A DNA stretch of 64,000 bases from Akkermansiaceae bacterium UBA3385 (GCA_002358905.1 DEPT01000010.1:38846-102845); one strand, 5' to 3'. Counted from the stretch's first letter, positions 53,461 to 62,368 are shown. The notes: generated from the letters alone by a model not told the origin. Numbers and translations: made by a program.

Positions 53461-53494
53461 TTCCCATCAATTCCTGATTGTCTGATTTTCTTAG
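53461..53494 (+). repeat. Left copy of the direct repeat flanking the RelA/SpoT-like gene
   Basis: The first 25 bases match 54680-54704 at 23 of 25 positions, and similarity continues to about 34 bases at roughly 28 matches. It lies 156 bp upstream of the synthetase start. Confidence 0.65.
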
Positions 53495-53576
53495 AAATGG
53501 TGTAAAAGGGGCTGTACAAATGCGCACCGGCAGAGACGAACGGATGAAGATTCTGCAGTGCCGCTGAAGGGATGCC

Positions 53577-53604
53577 TTGACTTTCAGGCTAAATATGCTA
53601 AATA
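53577..53604 (+). promoter_or_regulatory. Promoter of the RelA/SpoT-like gene, near-leaderless
   Basis: TTGACT (53577-53582), 16 bp, TAAATA (53599-53604), ending 12 nt before ATG 53617. A 9-bp tandem repeat (CTAAATATG/CTAAATATA, 53589-53606) covers the -10 region and could be an operator. Confidence 0.55.
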
Positions 53605-53616
53605 TAGAAGCACAGC

Positions 53617-54678
53617 ATGTCACCCACGGAACAGCGGCTTTTCTCGGCCTCGCAAATAGCCAAGGCAGGAAGCATTTTGCGCGACACCTCATCCACCCCG
53701 GATAAGATGGAGTGGGCGCTTGAGGTGCTGGATAATTTCCGTGCGCTGCATGTGGAGCCGCTGAATGTGTTTCAGAACACGCTGCGTGCACGGCTGAAGA
53801 AGCTGGGGCTGAATGATGCGATTGTGGCACAGCGAATCAAGCGTAAGCCGACGATTCTGGAGAAGTTGCAACGGTTCCGTTCGATGCGCCTGGATCAGAT
53901 GGATGATATTGGCGGGATTCGCGCGATTGTGAGCAGCATTGCAGAGCTGCAGGAACTGCGGAATCTATATACCGCAGGTTCAAACAAGCTGCTGCACGAG
54001 TTGCAACGGGAGGATGATTATATTGCCGCCCCGAAGGCCTCCGGATACCGTGGTGTACACTTGGTTTTCCGCTACCAGACGAATAAGGAGGATAAGGCAG
54101 GGTACAATGGGCTGCGTATTGAGATGCAACTGCGTACTCAGTTGCAGCACACCTGGGCTACGGCTGTGGAAACCTTCGAGGCATTTATGGGCGAGAAGTT
54201 CAAATCCAGCCAAGGGGCTCAGGAGTGGCTGGATTTCTTTGCCTTGGTGGCAAGTGCCTTTGCCCTTAAAGAAAAGCAGGCTCCCCTGCCCGCTCACGCA
54301 GAATTGACGAAGCAGGAGCTAGCCTGCCGGATTAAGCAGCAGGCAAATGATTTGCAGGTGGGGCTCATGATGAAGAGTTTCTCGCTGGCTGCAAATAACC
54401 TGGCTCCCCGCTACCGGCAGAAGGGTGGACTGGCTCTGATGATTTTCGACAGTGTCACAAAATCAGCCAATGTAACGGTATACCAAAAGGATAAATACGA
54501 GCTGGCGTACGAGGCTTATATTCGCGAGGAGCAGCGCAGCAGCAAGGAAAGCACGCGTCAGGTGGTGCTGGTAAAGATGGATTCCATCCAGAAGCTGGAG
54601 AAGGCCTACCCGAACTACTTTGCCCGCCTGAAAGATTTCCAGACAGAGCTGAACCACATTTTCTCCTGGTGCGTTTGA
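53617..54678 (+). CDS. RelA/SpoT-type nucleotide pyrophosphokinase (possible toxSAS)
   Basis: 353 residues with a complete synthetase domain and no HD hydrolase, TGS or ACT domain. Catalytic and binding residues visible: RIKRKPTILEKLQRF (ATP phosphates), the metal-binding Asp97 in MDDIGGIRAIV, Lys140 and Tyr144 in APKASGYRGVHLVF, and Glu169/Gln171/Arg173 in RIEMQLRTQLQHTWATAVE. It should transfer pyrophosphate from ATP to GDP/GTP, ATP or, as in toxic small alarmone synthetases, to tRNA. The helical C terminus (about 200-353) is of unknown role and could be a built-in regulator. It sits in a defence island between direct repeats, favouring a phage-defence or toxin role over housekeeping stringent response. 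Confidence 0.82.
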   Translation: MSPTEQRLFSASQIAKAGSILRDTSSTPDKMEWALEVLDNFRALHVEPLNVFQNTLRARLKKLGLNDAIVAQRIKRKPTILEKLQRFRSMRLDQMDDIGGIRAIVSSIAELQELRNLYTAGSNKLLHELQREDDYIAAPKASGYRGVHLVFRYQTNKEDKAGYNGLRIEMQLRTQLQHTWATAVETFEAFMGEKFKSSQGAQEWLDFFALVASAFALKEKQAPLPAHAELTKQELACRIKQQANDLQVGLMMKSFSLAANNLAPRYRQKGGLALMIFDSVTKSANVTVYQKDKYELAYEAYIREEQRSSKESTRQVVLVKMDSIQKLEKAYPNYFARLKDFQTELNHIFSWCV

Positions 54679-54679
54679 A

Positions 54680-54713
54680 TTCCCATCATTTCCTGATTGA
54701 CTGAAACTCATAG
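54680..54713 (+). repeat. Right copy of the direct repeat flanking the RelA/SpoT-like gene
   Basis: It begins one base after the synthetase stop codon and contains the -35 box of the following gene. The corresponding -35 in the left copy has one changed base. Confidence 0.65.
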
Positions 54714-54724
54714 TGTGTTATAAT
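54697..54724 (+). promoter_or_regulatory. Promoter of the PUR-family gene
   Basis: TTGACT (54697-54702), 16 bp, consensus TATAAT (54719-54724). The predicted leader is about 10 nt and contains AGGGGA directly before ATG 54741. Confidence 0.75.
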
Positions 54725-54740
54725 GTGTGTTCATAGGGGA

Positions 54741-54974
54741 ATGAATAACCACCCCGGGTTAGAAACAGTGGACGACGATATCATTTGCACAGAGAAAATC
54801 ATTGCTGACCGCAAGACCTTTTTCATTGACCTGAAGAGCAATGCCCGCGGGCGAGTGGTGCGCATCACCGAGAAGGTGAGCTCCAACCGTGACCGCATTA
54901 TGGTGCCAGCCGAAATTCTGGACGACTTTATTGCTGCGCTGCAGGATATTCAGCGCGCCAATCAGGAGCACTAA
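54741..54974 (+). CDS. PUR-family (DUF3276-like) nucleic-acid-binding protein
   Basis: 77 residues from ATG 54741. The sequence TEKIIADRKTFFIDLKSNARGRVVRITEKV followed by RDRIMVPAEILDDFIAALQDI (both quoted in pieces: KTFFIDLKSN, GRVVRITEKV, RIMVPAEILDDF) is the PUR repeat, a beta-sheet/helix module that binds single-stranded DNA and RNA. Such one-repeat proteins dimerise and are common in Bacteroidota, Spirochaetota and Verrucomicrobiota. It is a small cytosolic regulator of unknown target. It is downstream of the RelA/SpoT-like cassette but has its own strong promoter. Confidence 0.85.
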   Translation: MNNHPGLETVDDDIICTEKIIADRKTFFIDLKSNARGRVVRITEKVSSNRDRIMVPAEILDDFIAALQDIQRANQEH

Positions 54975-55137
54975 AGCGGCAGCTGATGCTGTGTTTCTGC
55001 CTCGCGTGGCGGAAATTATACTTTGTTAGTAGGATTGACAGACTTTTGTCTGGACAAATGGGTTGCCGTGTGCTTAAATTCCGGGCGAGACTGGGTAACC
55101 CGGCCTGTAATTTTCAATAACATTTAATGTGCTGATT

Positions 55138-56436
55138 ATGAGAAGAATAAAGATTCTAAAACTGGGATGGGAGTTTCCGCCTCTGATTAACGGCGGGCTC
55201 GGTGTGGCGTGCATGGGGATTTCGCGGGCGCTTTCACAGAAAGTGGATTTGAATGTGATTGTGCCGAAGGCATCTCCGGACGCCCGGTATGATGGGTTTG
55301 ATCTGGTAGGCGTGAATAACCTGACGCACGAGCAGATGGTGACACAGGAGGAGGAGTACACTTACGAGAGTTTCTCAGTGGTGAGCAAAGCTCCTGTGAA
55401 TCTTGACCCATACGCATGCGAGGAAGGAACACCGGGCAATATCACCTTCACGAAGGAAGGCAAGCTGCTCTTCTCTCGCGTCCATGAGGCAGACCTTGCC
55501 CTGTTCACGGGTAAGGAGGATTTGTATGCCGGCGACCTGGCCCGCAAAGTGATTGAATTCTCCAAGATCTGCGCAGTGATGGCCCGCAAATATGATTTTG
55601 ACGTGGTGCATGCGCACGACTGGATGACATATCTCGCAGGCGTGGAGGTGAAGAAGGCCACCGGCAAGCCGCTTGTGGTGCATCTGCATGCCTCACAGTT
55701 CGACCGCGCCGGGGCAGATGCCCGCGGCTGGATTTACGATATCGAAAAGTACGGCATGGAGCAGGCCGATGCGGTAATTCCGGTTTCCAAGTACACAGGG
55801 ACCATTGCCGCCGGACACTATGGGATTGACCCAGCTAAGATTTTTCCGGTGCATAATGGGGCAGACCCTGTACATGTGTTCCACAGCAAGAAGAAATTCC
55901 CGGAGAAGTTGGTGTTGTTCCTTGGCCGCCTGACCGCTCAGAAGGGGCCGGAATTCTTCCTGCAGATTGCCGCCAAGGTGCTGGAGCAGACGGACAACGT
56001 GCGTTTCGTGATGGCCGGCACGGGCGAGAAGCTCCGCCAGCTTATAGAGACCGGCGCATTCCACGGCGTGGGCGATAAGTTTCACTTCACCGGCTTCCTG
56101 AACAAGCAGAAGGTGAATGAGTTGCTCTCCATGACAGATGTATACTGCATGCCGTCCGTATCGGAACCCTTTGGCCTGTCTGCCCTGGAGGCAGCGCAGT
56201 TCAACATTCCGGCAGTCATCTCCAAGCAGAGTGGCGTGGCAGAGGTCATGAAGGGCGCTCTGAAGGCTGATTTCTGGGACGTAAACATGATGGCTAAACA
56301 CATCGTGGACCTGGTAACGGATGAAGAACTGTACCAGAAGGTCGCAGAGCAGAGTGCCCAGGATATCAGAAATTCCAACTGGGAAACCGCAGCAGATAAG
56401 ATGATTAAGGTGTACCACCATGTACTGGGCTGGTAA
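55138..56436 (+). CDS. GT4 glycosyltransferase, GlgA-like (glycogen synthase type)
   Basis: 432 residues from ATG 55138. The N terminus ILKLGWEFPPLINGGLGVAC is the acceptor-side K-x-G-G-L loop of starch/glycogen synthases. DVVHAHDWMTYLAGV, VLFLGRLTAQKGPEFFL, VMAGTGEKL and the EX7E motif SEPFGLSALEAA complete a GT-B active site. The close gap (29 nt) to a GH57 gene matches the GlgA-GH57 pair seen in Bacteroidota glycogen loci. It probably elongates an alpha-1,4-glucan from UDP- or ADP-glucose in the cytosol. The donor cannot be told from sequence. Confidence 0.88.
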   Translation: MRRIKILKLGWEFPPLINGGLGVACMGISRALSQKVDLNVIVPKASPDARYDGFDLVGVNNLTHEQMVTQEEEYTYESFSVVSKAPVNLDPYACEEGTPGNITFTKEGKLLFSRVHEADLALFTGKEDLYAGDLARKVIEFSKICAVMARKYDFDVVHAHDWMTYLAGVEVKKATGKPLVVHLHASQFDRAGADARGWIYDIEKYGMEQADAVIPVSKYTGTIAAGHYGIDPAKIFPVHNGADPVHVFHSKKKFPEKLVLFLGRLTAQKGPEFFLQIAAKVLEQTDNVRFVMAGTGEKLRQLIETGAFHGVGDKFHFTGFLNKQKVNELLSMTDVYCMPSVSEPFGLSALEAAQFNIPAVISKQSGVAEVMKGALKADFWDVNMMAKHIVDLVTDEELYQKVAEQSAQDIRNSNWETAADKMIKVYHHVLGW

Positions 56437-56465
56437 ACGGAATAACAAACCCATTTTCTGAACAG

Positions 56466-57650
56466 ATGAATATCACTCTTACTTTTCACGCTCACCAGCC
56501 GAACCGCCTGATTCCGTATGATTTCTTCAAGATTGGCGAGCACGCATTCTATGAGGATGACCAGATGAATGGCCGCGTGCTGAGCGCTGTGGCAGAGCGA
56601 TGCTACCTGCCTGCCAATCGGATGATGAAACAGCTCATTGAGCTTTCTGAAGGTAAGTTCCGTTTTGCCTTGGCTATCTCGGGCGTGATTCTGGAGCAGG
56701 CCAAGTACCACCGCCCGGATCTCATCACCTCCTTCCAGGAGCTGGCAGAGACAGGTTGTGTGGAGTTCCTGGCCATGCCGTATTATGCTTCCCTTGCATC
56801 CCTGTATTCCACGGGAGAATTTGCAGAGCAGGTGCAGGAGCACTGCGACCTTATCGAAGAGCTTTTCGGTCAGCGCCCCACCGTGCTCTGGAATACAGGC
56901 ATGCTGTATTCCAACGCCATTGCGGCCCAGGCTTACGATATGGGTTTCGAAGGCATAATGGCCGATGGCAGCGGCCGCATGATGAGCAATCGAAACACGA
57001 ATGACCTGCAGTGTGCCCCGCTTATCGACAAGACAAAGACCATCATTCGTCACCGCCACCTCTCCAATGACCTGGCGAACCGTCGCACTGACCCTAGCTG
57101 GAATGAATACCCCCTCTCCCCCTACACTTTCGCCGAATGGTTGAGCGCGGAACAGGGACAGGTGGTGAACATCTCCATGGACTACGAAACACTTGGCGAG
57201 CGACAGGCCGACAGCTCCGGTGTATTTGAATTCTGGCGCAGTATGATTACCGCAGCGCTCGCGTCAGGCAATGATTTCTATACCCCCGGCGAGGCTGTGC
57301 GAGTGTTCCCTTCCACAGGTACACTGAACTGCCCGAACCCGGTAAGCTGCTCTACCTTCGGCACCACCACACACTGGAATGGCAACGTGATGCAGCAGGA
57401 AGCCATCAAGAAGATATATGACCTGGAGAGTTCTGTAAAGGCAAGCGAAGACCGCGATATGATTCATGTGTGGCGGAAGCTGCAGAGCGCAGACCATTTC
57501 CACTACATGGAAAAAAGCAACGGGTTCACCCCCTACCCCTCGCCGTATGATGCTTACATCTACTACATGAATGCACTTGCCGATCTGCAGGTGCGAGTGA
57601 AACAGGAGACTGAACTCATCCACAAGGCGCACAAGGTCACCATGGCCTGA
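56466..57650 (+). CDS. GH57-family protein lacking the expected catalytic glutamate
   Basis: 394 residues. The GH57 motifs are recognisable: HAHQPNRL at the N terminus, a polar stretch FLAMPYYASLASL, and MDYETLGERQ with Asp239, the usual acid/base position. The nucleophile motif, normally NTELIY or similar, reads VLWNTGMLYSN here, with Gly145 in place of Glu. Related Bacteroidota enzymes act on alpha-glucans next to GlgA. Loss of the nucleophile suggests a non-hydrolytic or regulatory role, or a shifted catalytic residue. It shares a unit with the GlgA-like gene and ends at a strong terminator. Confidence 0.8.
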   Translation: MNITLTFHAHQPNRLIPYDFFKIGEHAFYEDDQMNGRVLSAVAERCYLPANRMMKQLIELSEGKFRFALAISGVILEQAKYHRPDLITSFQELAETGCVEFLAMPYYASLASLYSTGEFAEQVQEHCDLIEELFGQRPTVLWNTGMLYSNAIAAQAYDMGFEGIMADGSGRMMSNRNTNDLQCAPLIDKTKTIIRHRHLSNDLANRRTDPSWNEYPLSPYTFAEWLSAEQGQVVNISMDYETLGERQADSSGVFEFWRSMITAALASGNDFYTPGEAVRVFPSTGTLNCPNPVSCSTFGTTTHWNGNVMQQEAIKKIYDLESSVKASEDRDMIHVWRKLQSADHFHYMEKSNGFTPYPSPYDAYIYYMNALADLQVRVKQETELIHKAHKVTMA

Positions 57651-57707
57651 GAGAACGCAGAAAATTAATCTCAGAACACAACAATTGCGACTTATTGCCG
57701 CTTTTGT

Positions 57708-57747
57708 AAACAAACCCGCCTGAGTCATTCCCAGGTGGGTTTGTTTT
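57708..57747 (+). terminator. Terminator of the GlgA-like/GH57 unit
   Basis: AAACAAACCCGCCTG (57708-57722) pairs imperfectly with CAGGTGGGTTTGTTTT (57732-57747), which itself ends in the U-tract. Confidence 0.8.
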
Positions 57748-57806
57748 CGTCTACAACACCAGGCGATAACTGTTTTCGCCCAAATCCAGACAAGTCATCT
57801 TTTTCC

Positions 57807-57834
57807 TTGTTTCCCTGATTCAACATGTTAGAAT
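57807..57834 (+). promoter_or_regulatory. Promoter of the GH84 gene
   Basis: TTGTTT (57807-57812), 16 bp, TAGAAT (57829-57834). The predicted leader is about 19 nt. Confidence 0.6.
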
Positions 57835-57859
57835 AGACAGTCAATTCTCGTCTTCTGGT

Positions 57860-60349
57860 ATGATCAGAGCCTTTTTTCTTACCTTGGTGTCAGCATTGTG
57901 TTTTGCCTTGCTCTCTGCATCTGCGGAAGTGGTAAGTGTCTACCCCAGCCCGCAGAAGATGGAGCTGGGCAGTAAATACACCACAGTCAAGGATGTAAAT
58001 GTGCGCAAACGAGGCAAAAATTCCCGTGGCGGTATGTGGGAGAAACTTCCTAATGTTAAAGAAGGCTACGCCATTTCTATTTCTGCGGGCAAGCTAAACG
58101 TTTACGCAAACGATGATACCGGAGTATTCTACGCCAAACAAACGATATGTCAGCTCCTGCGCGGGGTGGATGAAGCGCAGGATGCACATAAGGACCCATT
58201 CCTCAACGCCTCGCTGGAAGAAGTCGCAAAGACAGGAAAACTCCCTGCCGGGACTACCATCATCGACTGGCCGGATTTACCCTATCGCGGTGTGGTGGAA
58301 GGGTACTACGGGATTCCCTGGAGTACTGAGGCACGACTGGCTCAATTAGATTTCTACGGCCGGAACAAGCTCAATACCTACATTTACGCGCCAAAGGATG
58401 ACCCGTACCACCATGGCGGCGGTTGCTATCAACTCTATCCCGCAGATAAAGCTGCAGAGTTGAAAAAGGTGGTAGCCCATGCCCGCAAGAATCATGTACG
58501 GTTCTTCTGGGCAATTCACCCGGCCAACACGGTAAACTGGAACAATCAGGGTGGAAAACCGCAGATGGATCAGCTCTGCGCCAAGCTGCAGCAGCTCTAC
58601 GACCTGGGCGTGCGTGATTTCGGCGTCTTTGTGGACGATTCCAACGGCGAAATCGGCAAAGCCTCGCGCCAGGTGCAGCTCTGCAACTACATCCACCAGA
58701 ATTTCATCCGCGAACACCCCGAGGCCAACCAGGAACTCATCATGTGTCCGACTGGTTACAACCGAGGCTGGACCAACGAAGGATTCCTCACTGAAATAGG
58801 CAATGGTTTGCCGAAAGACATCTTCATGATGTGGACCGGCAACAGCGTTGTGCACGACATCAAACTGGATGGGCAGCGCTGGGTGAACCAGTTCCTGAAA
58901 TCTCCCACATTCATCTGGTGGAACTGGCCCTGTAATGACTTCCGACGCGACCGTCTCTCTATGGGGCGAACCTACGGGCTGGGTACCGAAGCAGAGATGA
59001 AGAAGCAGATGAGTGGGTTTGTCGCTAACCCCATGGAGCATGCAGAAGCAAACAAAGTGGGGTTGTTCGGTGTTGCTGATTATACCTGGAATATCACACA
59101 GTTTAACTCCCACGAAGCATGGAAAGCCGGCATTGCCCGACTGTACCCGGAGTACCGGGAGGAAATGCAGATATTCTGCGACCACAACAGCAATCTTCTG
59201 CCCAACGGTCACGGATATTATCGCGAAGAATCGGCAGAGCTGGCTCCAAAGCTTAAATCCATGCGTACGCAGTTTGAGAAATCCACCCCATCAGAGGATG
59301 ACATTTCCTCGATGCGTCAGATTTTCAAACAGATTCGCCAGGCGGGAAAAAAACTTCGCAAGGCAGAGGGCAGTGCCGAATCGCTCTCCAAGGAAATCCA
59401 ACCCTGGTTCAAGCAATTTGAAATGCTGGGAAGCGTTGGTGACCGGCTGCTGGATTCCTGCTCACGAAAGGAAAAGAAGCCCCTGCTCACCTTCCTGAAA
59501 GCTACCAATATTCTAGCAGAAATGAAACAAACCATGCGCCCGCAGTGGACGGGTAATGGTGTAACGAGCGTACAGGGTGTCACCGTGGGCACGGAGCACA
59601 TCATGCCGTTGATTCAGGCCATTCTCAAACGTCAGAATGAAGTGTTTTACCAGGAAATATCCCAGAGCTCAGCAGATAAGGTTTCCTCCGTAATTCCATC
59701 TGTGAGCAGCAGCATTAAGGGTATCAACCTGACCATCAATGATACAGAGAGTGAAATCGGTATCAACCGGGTCATGGAGTTCTATTCTCTGCCTGCCGGT
59801 GGAAAAATTGAGCTGAATGTTCCAGCTGGCGTTCCGGCGCGAGAGCTTATCGTTGATTTTGAAAATGCAGCCGTAGCAGAATGGGCTCTAGTAGAAGTAC
59901 ATGCCTTGAATGGCCGCCGCGGACGCCCCAAACCTCAGCTGCGTGGCACGGCACTGCATCTCAGTGGCTCAGCTCTGCCCAAATCCGGCGTGCGCAAACT
60001 TATTGTATCAAATAAATCCAGGAGCCCCCAGCAGATTAAGATTAAAAACTTCAAGATAATGCTCCCACCTAAGGGAGAATGGGTGGATGCCCGTTGGCTC
60101 AGCGATGCCGACCTGTCAACCTCCATTGATTGCGGACACGAGCATCTTAAGTTGCGCATGGCAGTTCCCTCATCCCATACAAAACGAGTTATTGTCGTCG
60201 GTACTGCAGAAGCAGAAGTTTCACCAGGAAAAACGACAAAGCGTTCCAATGGTGCTCTTTACCATAGCATTCCCAAAGGTACCCGCACTATCGAAATTTC
60301 TGTAAAGAAGGATGCAGGCACCCGGCTGAATGAAATCATCTTCCGCTGA
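57860..60349 (+). CDS. Secreted GH84 beta-N-acetylglucosaminidase
   Basis: 829 residues with a signal peptide (MIRAFFLTLVSALCFALLSASA). An N-terminal GH20b-like domain (YPSPQKMELG, about 25-135) precedes the GH84 barrel (about 140-440). EGYYGIPWS, FYGRNKLNTYIYAPKDDPYH and the catalytic pair Asp259-Asp260 in GVFVDDSNGE mark the substrate-assisted active site; WNWPCND and GVADYTWN line the pocket. A helical region and a beta-rich C-terminal part with no clear module follow. It should remove beta-linked GlcNAc from mucin or host O-GlcNAc/N-glycan ends outside the cytoplasm, complementing the GH2 and GH29 enzymes. Confidence 0.93.
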   Translation: MIRAFFLTLVSALCFALLSASAEVVSVYPSPQKMELGSKYTTVKDVNVRKRGKNSRGGMWEKLPNVKEGYAISISAGKLNVYANDDTGVFYAKQTICQLLRGVDEAQDAHKDPFLNASLEEVAKTGKLPAGTTIIDWPDLPYRGVVEGYYGIPWSTEARLAQLDFYGRNKLNTYIYAPKDDPYHHGGGCYQLYPADKAAELKKVVAHARKNHVRFFWAIHPANTVNWNNQGGKPQMDQLCAKLQQLYDLGVRDFGVFVDDSNGEIGKASRQVQLCNYIHQNFIREHPEANQELIMCPTGYNRGWTNEGFLTEIGNGLPKDIFMMWTGNSVVHDIKLDGQRWVNQFLKSPTFIWWNWPCNDFRRDRLSMGRTYGLGTEAEMKKQMSGFVANPMEHAEANKVGLFGVADYTWNITQFNSHEAWKAGIARLYPEYREEMQIFCDHNSNLLPNGHGYYREESAELAPKLKSMRTQFEKSTPSEDDISSMRQIFKQIRQAGKKLRKAEGSAESLSKEIQPWFKQFEMLGSVGDRLLDSCSRKEKKPLLTFLKATNILAEMKQTMRPQWTGNGVTSVQGVTVGTEHIMPLIQAILKRQNEVFYQEISQSSADKVSSVIPSVSSSIKGINLTINDTESEIGINRVMEFYSLPAGGKIELNVPAGVPARELIVDFENAAVAEWALVEVHALNGRRGRPKPQLRGTALHLSGSALPKSGVRKLIVSNKSRSPQQIKIKNFKIMLPPKGEWVDARWLSDADLSTSIDCGHEHLKLRMAVPSSHTKRVIVVGTAEAEVSPGKTTKRSNGALYHSIPKGTRTIEISVKKDAGTRLNEIIFR

Positions 60350-60480
60350 TTGAAACAGAATGAGAAGCTCTGACCAATCAATCACCACCTGGGCAACTGA
60401 TAGACCAACCGTTTTTTCTTGACAAAACCCCACATATCTGGCAGATTTTACATCAGTAAAACATTTTCACATATACTGCA

Positions 60481-61608
60481 ATGGAACCGTACAGCATGAA
60501 AAATCCGTTCCCGGCCACGGTGCTGGGAGTCCGTTCTGTCACCAAGCCTGGTAGCGCTAAGGAAACCATCCATGTGGATTACTCCCTGGAAGGTTCCGGG
60601 CTGAGCTATACAACGGGCGACGCCCTGGGTGTTATTCCCTGCAATGATCCCGCCCTGGTGGATGCCCTGATTGCCGCTCTGGGGCTTGATGCTGCAGCCG
60701 ACGTTCCCACTCCCAGCGGCGAAACATCCACCCTGCGTGAGGCCCTCATCTCCGCCTACGATATCACCAACCTCAAGAAAGGCATGCTGACGAAGTGGAA
60801 TGCCGTGGCTAATAGCGAAAAGCTGGCCAGCATTCTGGCAGATAAGGATGCACTCAAGGACTTCTGCTGGGGACGCGATGTACTCGACCTTGCCACATGC
60901 CCGACCTGCAAGGCCAGTTTTGCTGATGCTACGGCCTTTGTAAGCATTCTCGGCAAGATTGCACCGCGTCTGTACTCCATTGCATCCAGCCCGGATGCCG
61001 TTCCCGGTCAGGTATCCCTGTGCGTGGGAGCAGTGCGTTACACAACCAATGCCCGCAAGCGCGGAGGCGTGTGCTCCACGTTCATGGCGGACCGACTGCA
61101 GCCTGGTGATAAGGTGAAGGTATTTGTGCACAGCAATAAGAACTTCCGTCTGCCTGAAGATGGCAACACGCCCATCATCATGGTTGGCCCCGGTACCGGC
61201 ATTGCCCCCTTCCGTGCATTCTGGCAGCAGCGCGTGGCCGACAACGCAGCCGGCCCCATGTGGCTCTTCTTCGGTAACCCCTACCAGGCTACCGATAATT
61301 GCTACGAGGACGAAACGGCCCCGCTTGTGAAAAGCGGCAAGCTCAAGCTTTCCGTTGCATGGAGCCGCGACCAGGAATACAAGATTTACGTTCAGAACCT
61401 TATGGAACAGGCTGGCGAAGAAATCTGGCAGTGGCTGGAAAAGGGTGCTGCATTCTATATGTGCGGCGATGCCAACCGCATGGCCAAGGACGTGGAGAAG
61501 GCTCTCCTCGGCATCATCTCCAAGTACGGTAATCGTTCTGAAGAAGATGCCTTGGCCTACCTCGCCGACATGAAAGCGGCCAAGCGTTACCAGAAGGACG
61601 TTTATTAA
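60481..61608 (+). CDS. CysJ-like NADPH reductase lacking the flavodoxin domain
   Basis: 375 residues. It corresponds to the FAD and NADPH halves of sulfite reductase flavoprotein/P450-reductase proteins: GDALGVIPCNDPALVDALI, the FAD-binding RLYSIASSP and GGVCSTFMAD, then the NADPH-binding GPGTGIAPFRAFWQQR, FFGNP and MCGDANRMAKDV. The FMN (flavodoxin) domain of CysJ is absent, so a separate flavodoxin or direct hand-over to a partner such as CysI is required. It probably supplies electrons for sulfite reduction. ATG 60481 is used; ATG 60496 is an alternative. A weak TATACT lies 3 nt before the start. Confidence 0.88.
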   Translation: MEPYSMKNPFPATVLGVRSVTKPGSAKETIHVDYSLEGSGLSYTTGDALGVIPCNDPALVDALIAALGLDAAADVPTPSGETSTLREALISAYDITNLKKGMLTKWNAVANSEKLASILADKDALKDFCWGRDVLDLATCPTCKASFADATAFVSILGKIAPRLYSIASSPDAVPGQVSLCVGAVRYTTNARKRGGVCSTFMADRLQPGDKVKVFVHSNKNFRLPEDGNTPIIMVGPGTGIAPFRAFWQQRVADNAAGPMWLFFGNPYQATDNCYEDETAPLVKSGKLKLSVAWSRDQEYKIYVQNLMEQAGEEIWQWLEKGAAFYMCGDANRMAKDVEKALLGIISKYGNRSEEDALAYLADMKAAKRYQKDVY

Positions 61609-61656
61609 TAGCTTAATATAGCGGACACATGCAGCGTAACCTCAGCATGTGAAAAA

Positions 61657-61690
61657 AGAAAAGGTCTGAGATTATTCTCAGACCTTTTCT
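61657..61690. terminator. Bidirectional terminator between the CysJ-like and peroxiredoxin genes
   Basis: A 15-bp stem AGAAAAGGTCTGAGA with its complement around TTAT (61672-61675), with A-rich and T-rich flanks on both strands, serves the two convergent genes. Confidence 0.85.
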
Positions 61691-61717
61691 GTTACCGGCA
61701 ACAAGCTGTGTTATGAA

Positions 61718-62341
61718 TCAGACTTTGCTGAGGTATTCGGCCACGCCCTCATGTGTGGGAGCCATGGCTTCCTGCCCAGGATGCCACCCAAGGGGACAGA
61801 CCTCACCGTATTGCTCAAAATGCTGCAGAGCATCCACCATGCGGATAGCTTCATCAATGGAACGCCCAAGGGGCATATCGTTGACCAGCTGGTGGCGCAC
61901 AATGCCCTGCTTATCGATAAGGAAGAGTCCTCTGTATGCCACGAGTTCACCCTTTACCTGAAGCCTGCCATGCTCGTCCACGTAGCGTTCGCCCGCAAGC
62001 ACATCAAAAGCATCGGCAATCGTCTTATTGGTATCAGCCACCAGTGGATAGGTAACACCGCGGATACCACCTTCGCTCTGTGGTTTCTGACACCAGGCCC
62101 AGTGGCTATACTCAGTATCAGTTGAGCAGCCTACCACTACTGTGTCGCGCTTGGCGAATTCGGGCAAAGCCGCCTGAAAACCAAGCAATTCTGTGGGACA
62201 TACAAAGGTGAAGTCCTTCGGGTAAAAGAAGAATAGAACATACTTCTTGTCTACATAATCCTGCAAACTGAAATCGTTGACAATTTCACCGTTCACGACT
62301 GCTGTGGCTTTGAATACCGGAGCTTGTTTTCCTACTAACAT
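61718..62341 (-). CDS. 2-Cys peroxiredoxin (AhpC/Prx1 type)
   Basis: 207 residues. The peroxidatic Cys48 is in DFTFVCPTELLGF and the resolving Cys182 in GEVCPLGWHPG, with the conserved catalytic Thr and Arg in place. It reduces hydrogen peroxide and organic peroxides in the cytosol, recycled by thioredoxin or an AhpF-like reductase (none in the window). YFPLV-type eukaryotic sensitivity motifs are not obvious. It is transcribed alone, convergent with the CysJ-like gene. Confidence 0.95.
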   Translation of the reverse strand: MLVGKQAPVFKATAVVNGEIVNDFSLQDYVDKKYVLFFFYPKDFTFVCPTELLGFQAALPEFAKRDTVVVGCSTDTEYSHWAWCQKPQSEGGIRGVTYPLVADTNKTIADAFDVLAGERYVDEHGRLQVKGELVAYRGLFLIDKQGIVRHQLVNDMPLGRSIDEAIRMVDALQHFEQYGEVCPLGWHPGQEAMAPTHEGVAEYLSKV

Positions 62342-62368
62342 GATATGTAATTATTGGTTGTTGCAGTT

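Noticed and set aside
42853..54974. Search for paired attachment sites bounding the whole island.
   Set aside because: No copy of the left-border heptad or palindrome arms was seen on the right side, and there is no tRNA gene; island ends remain undefined.
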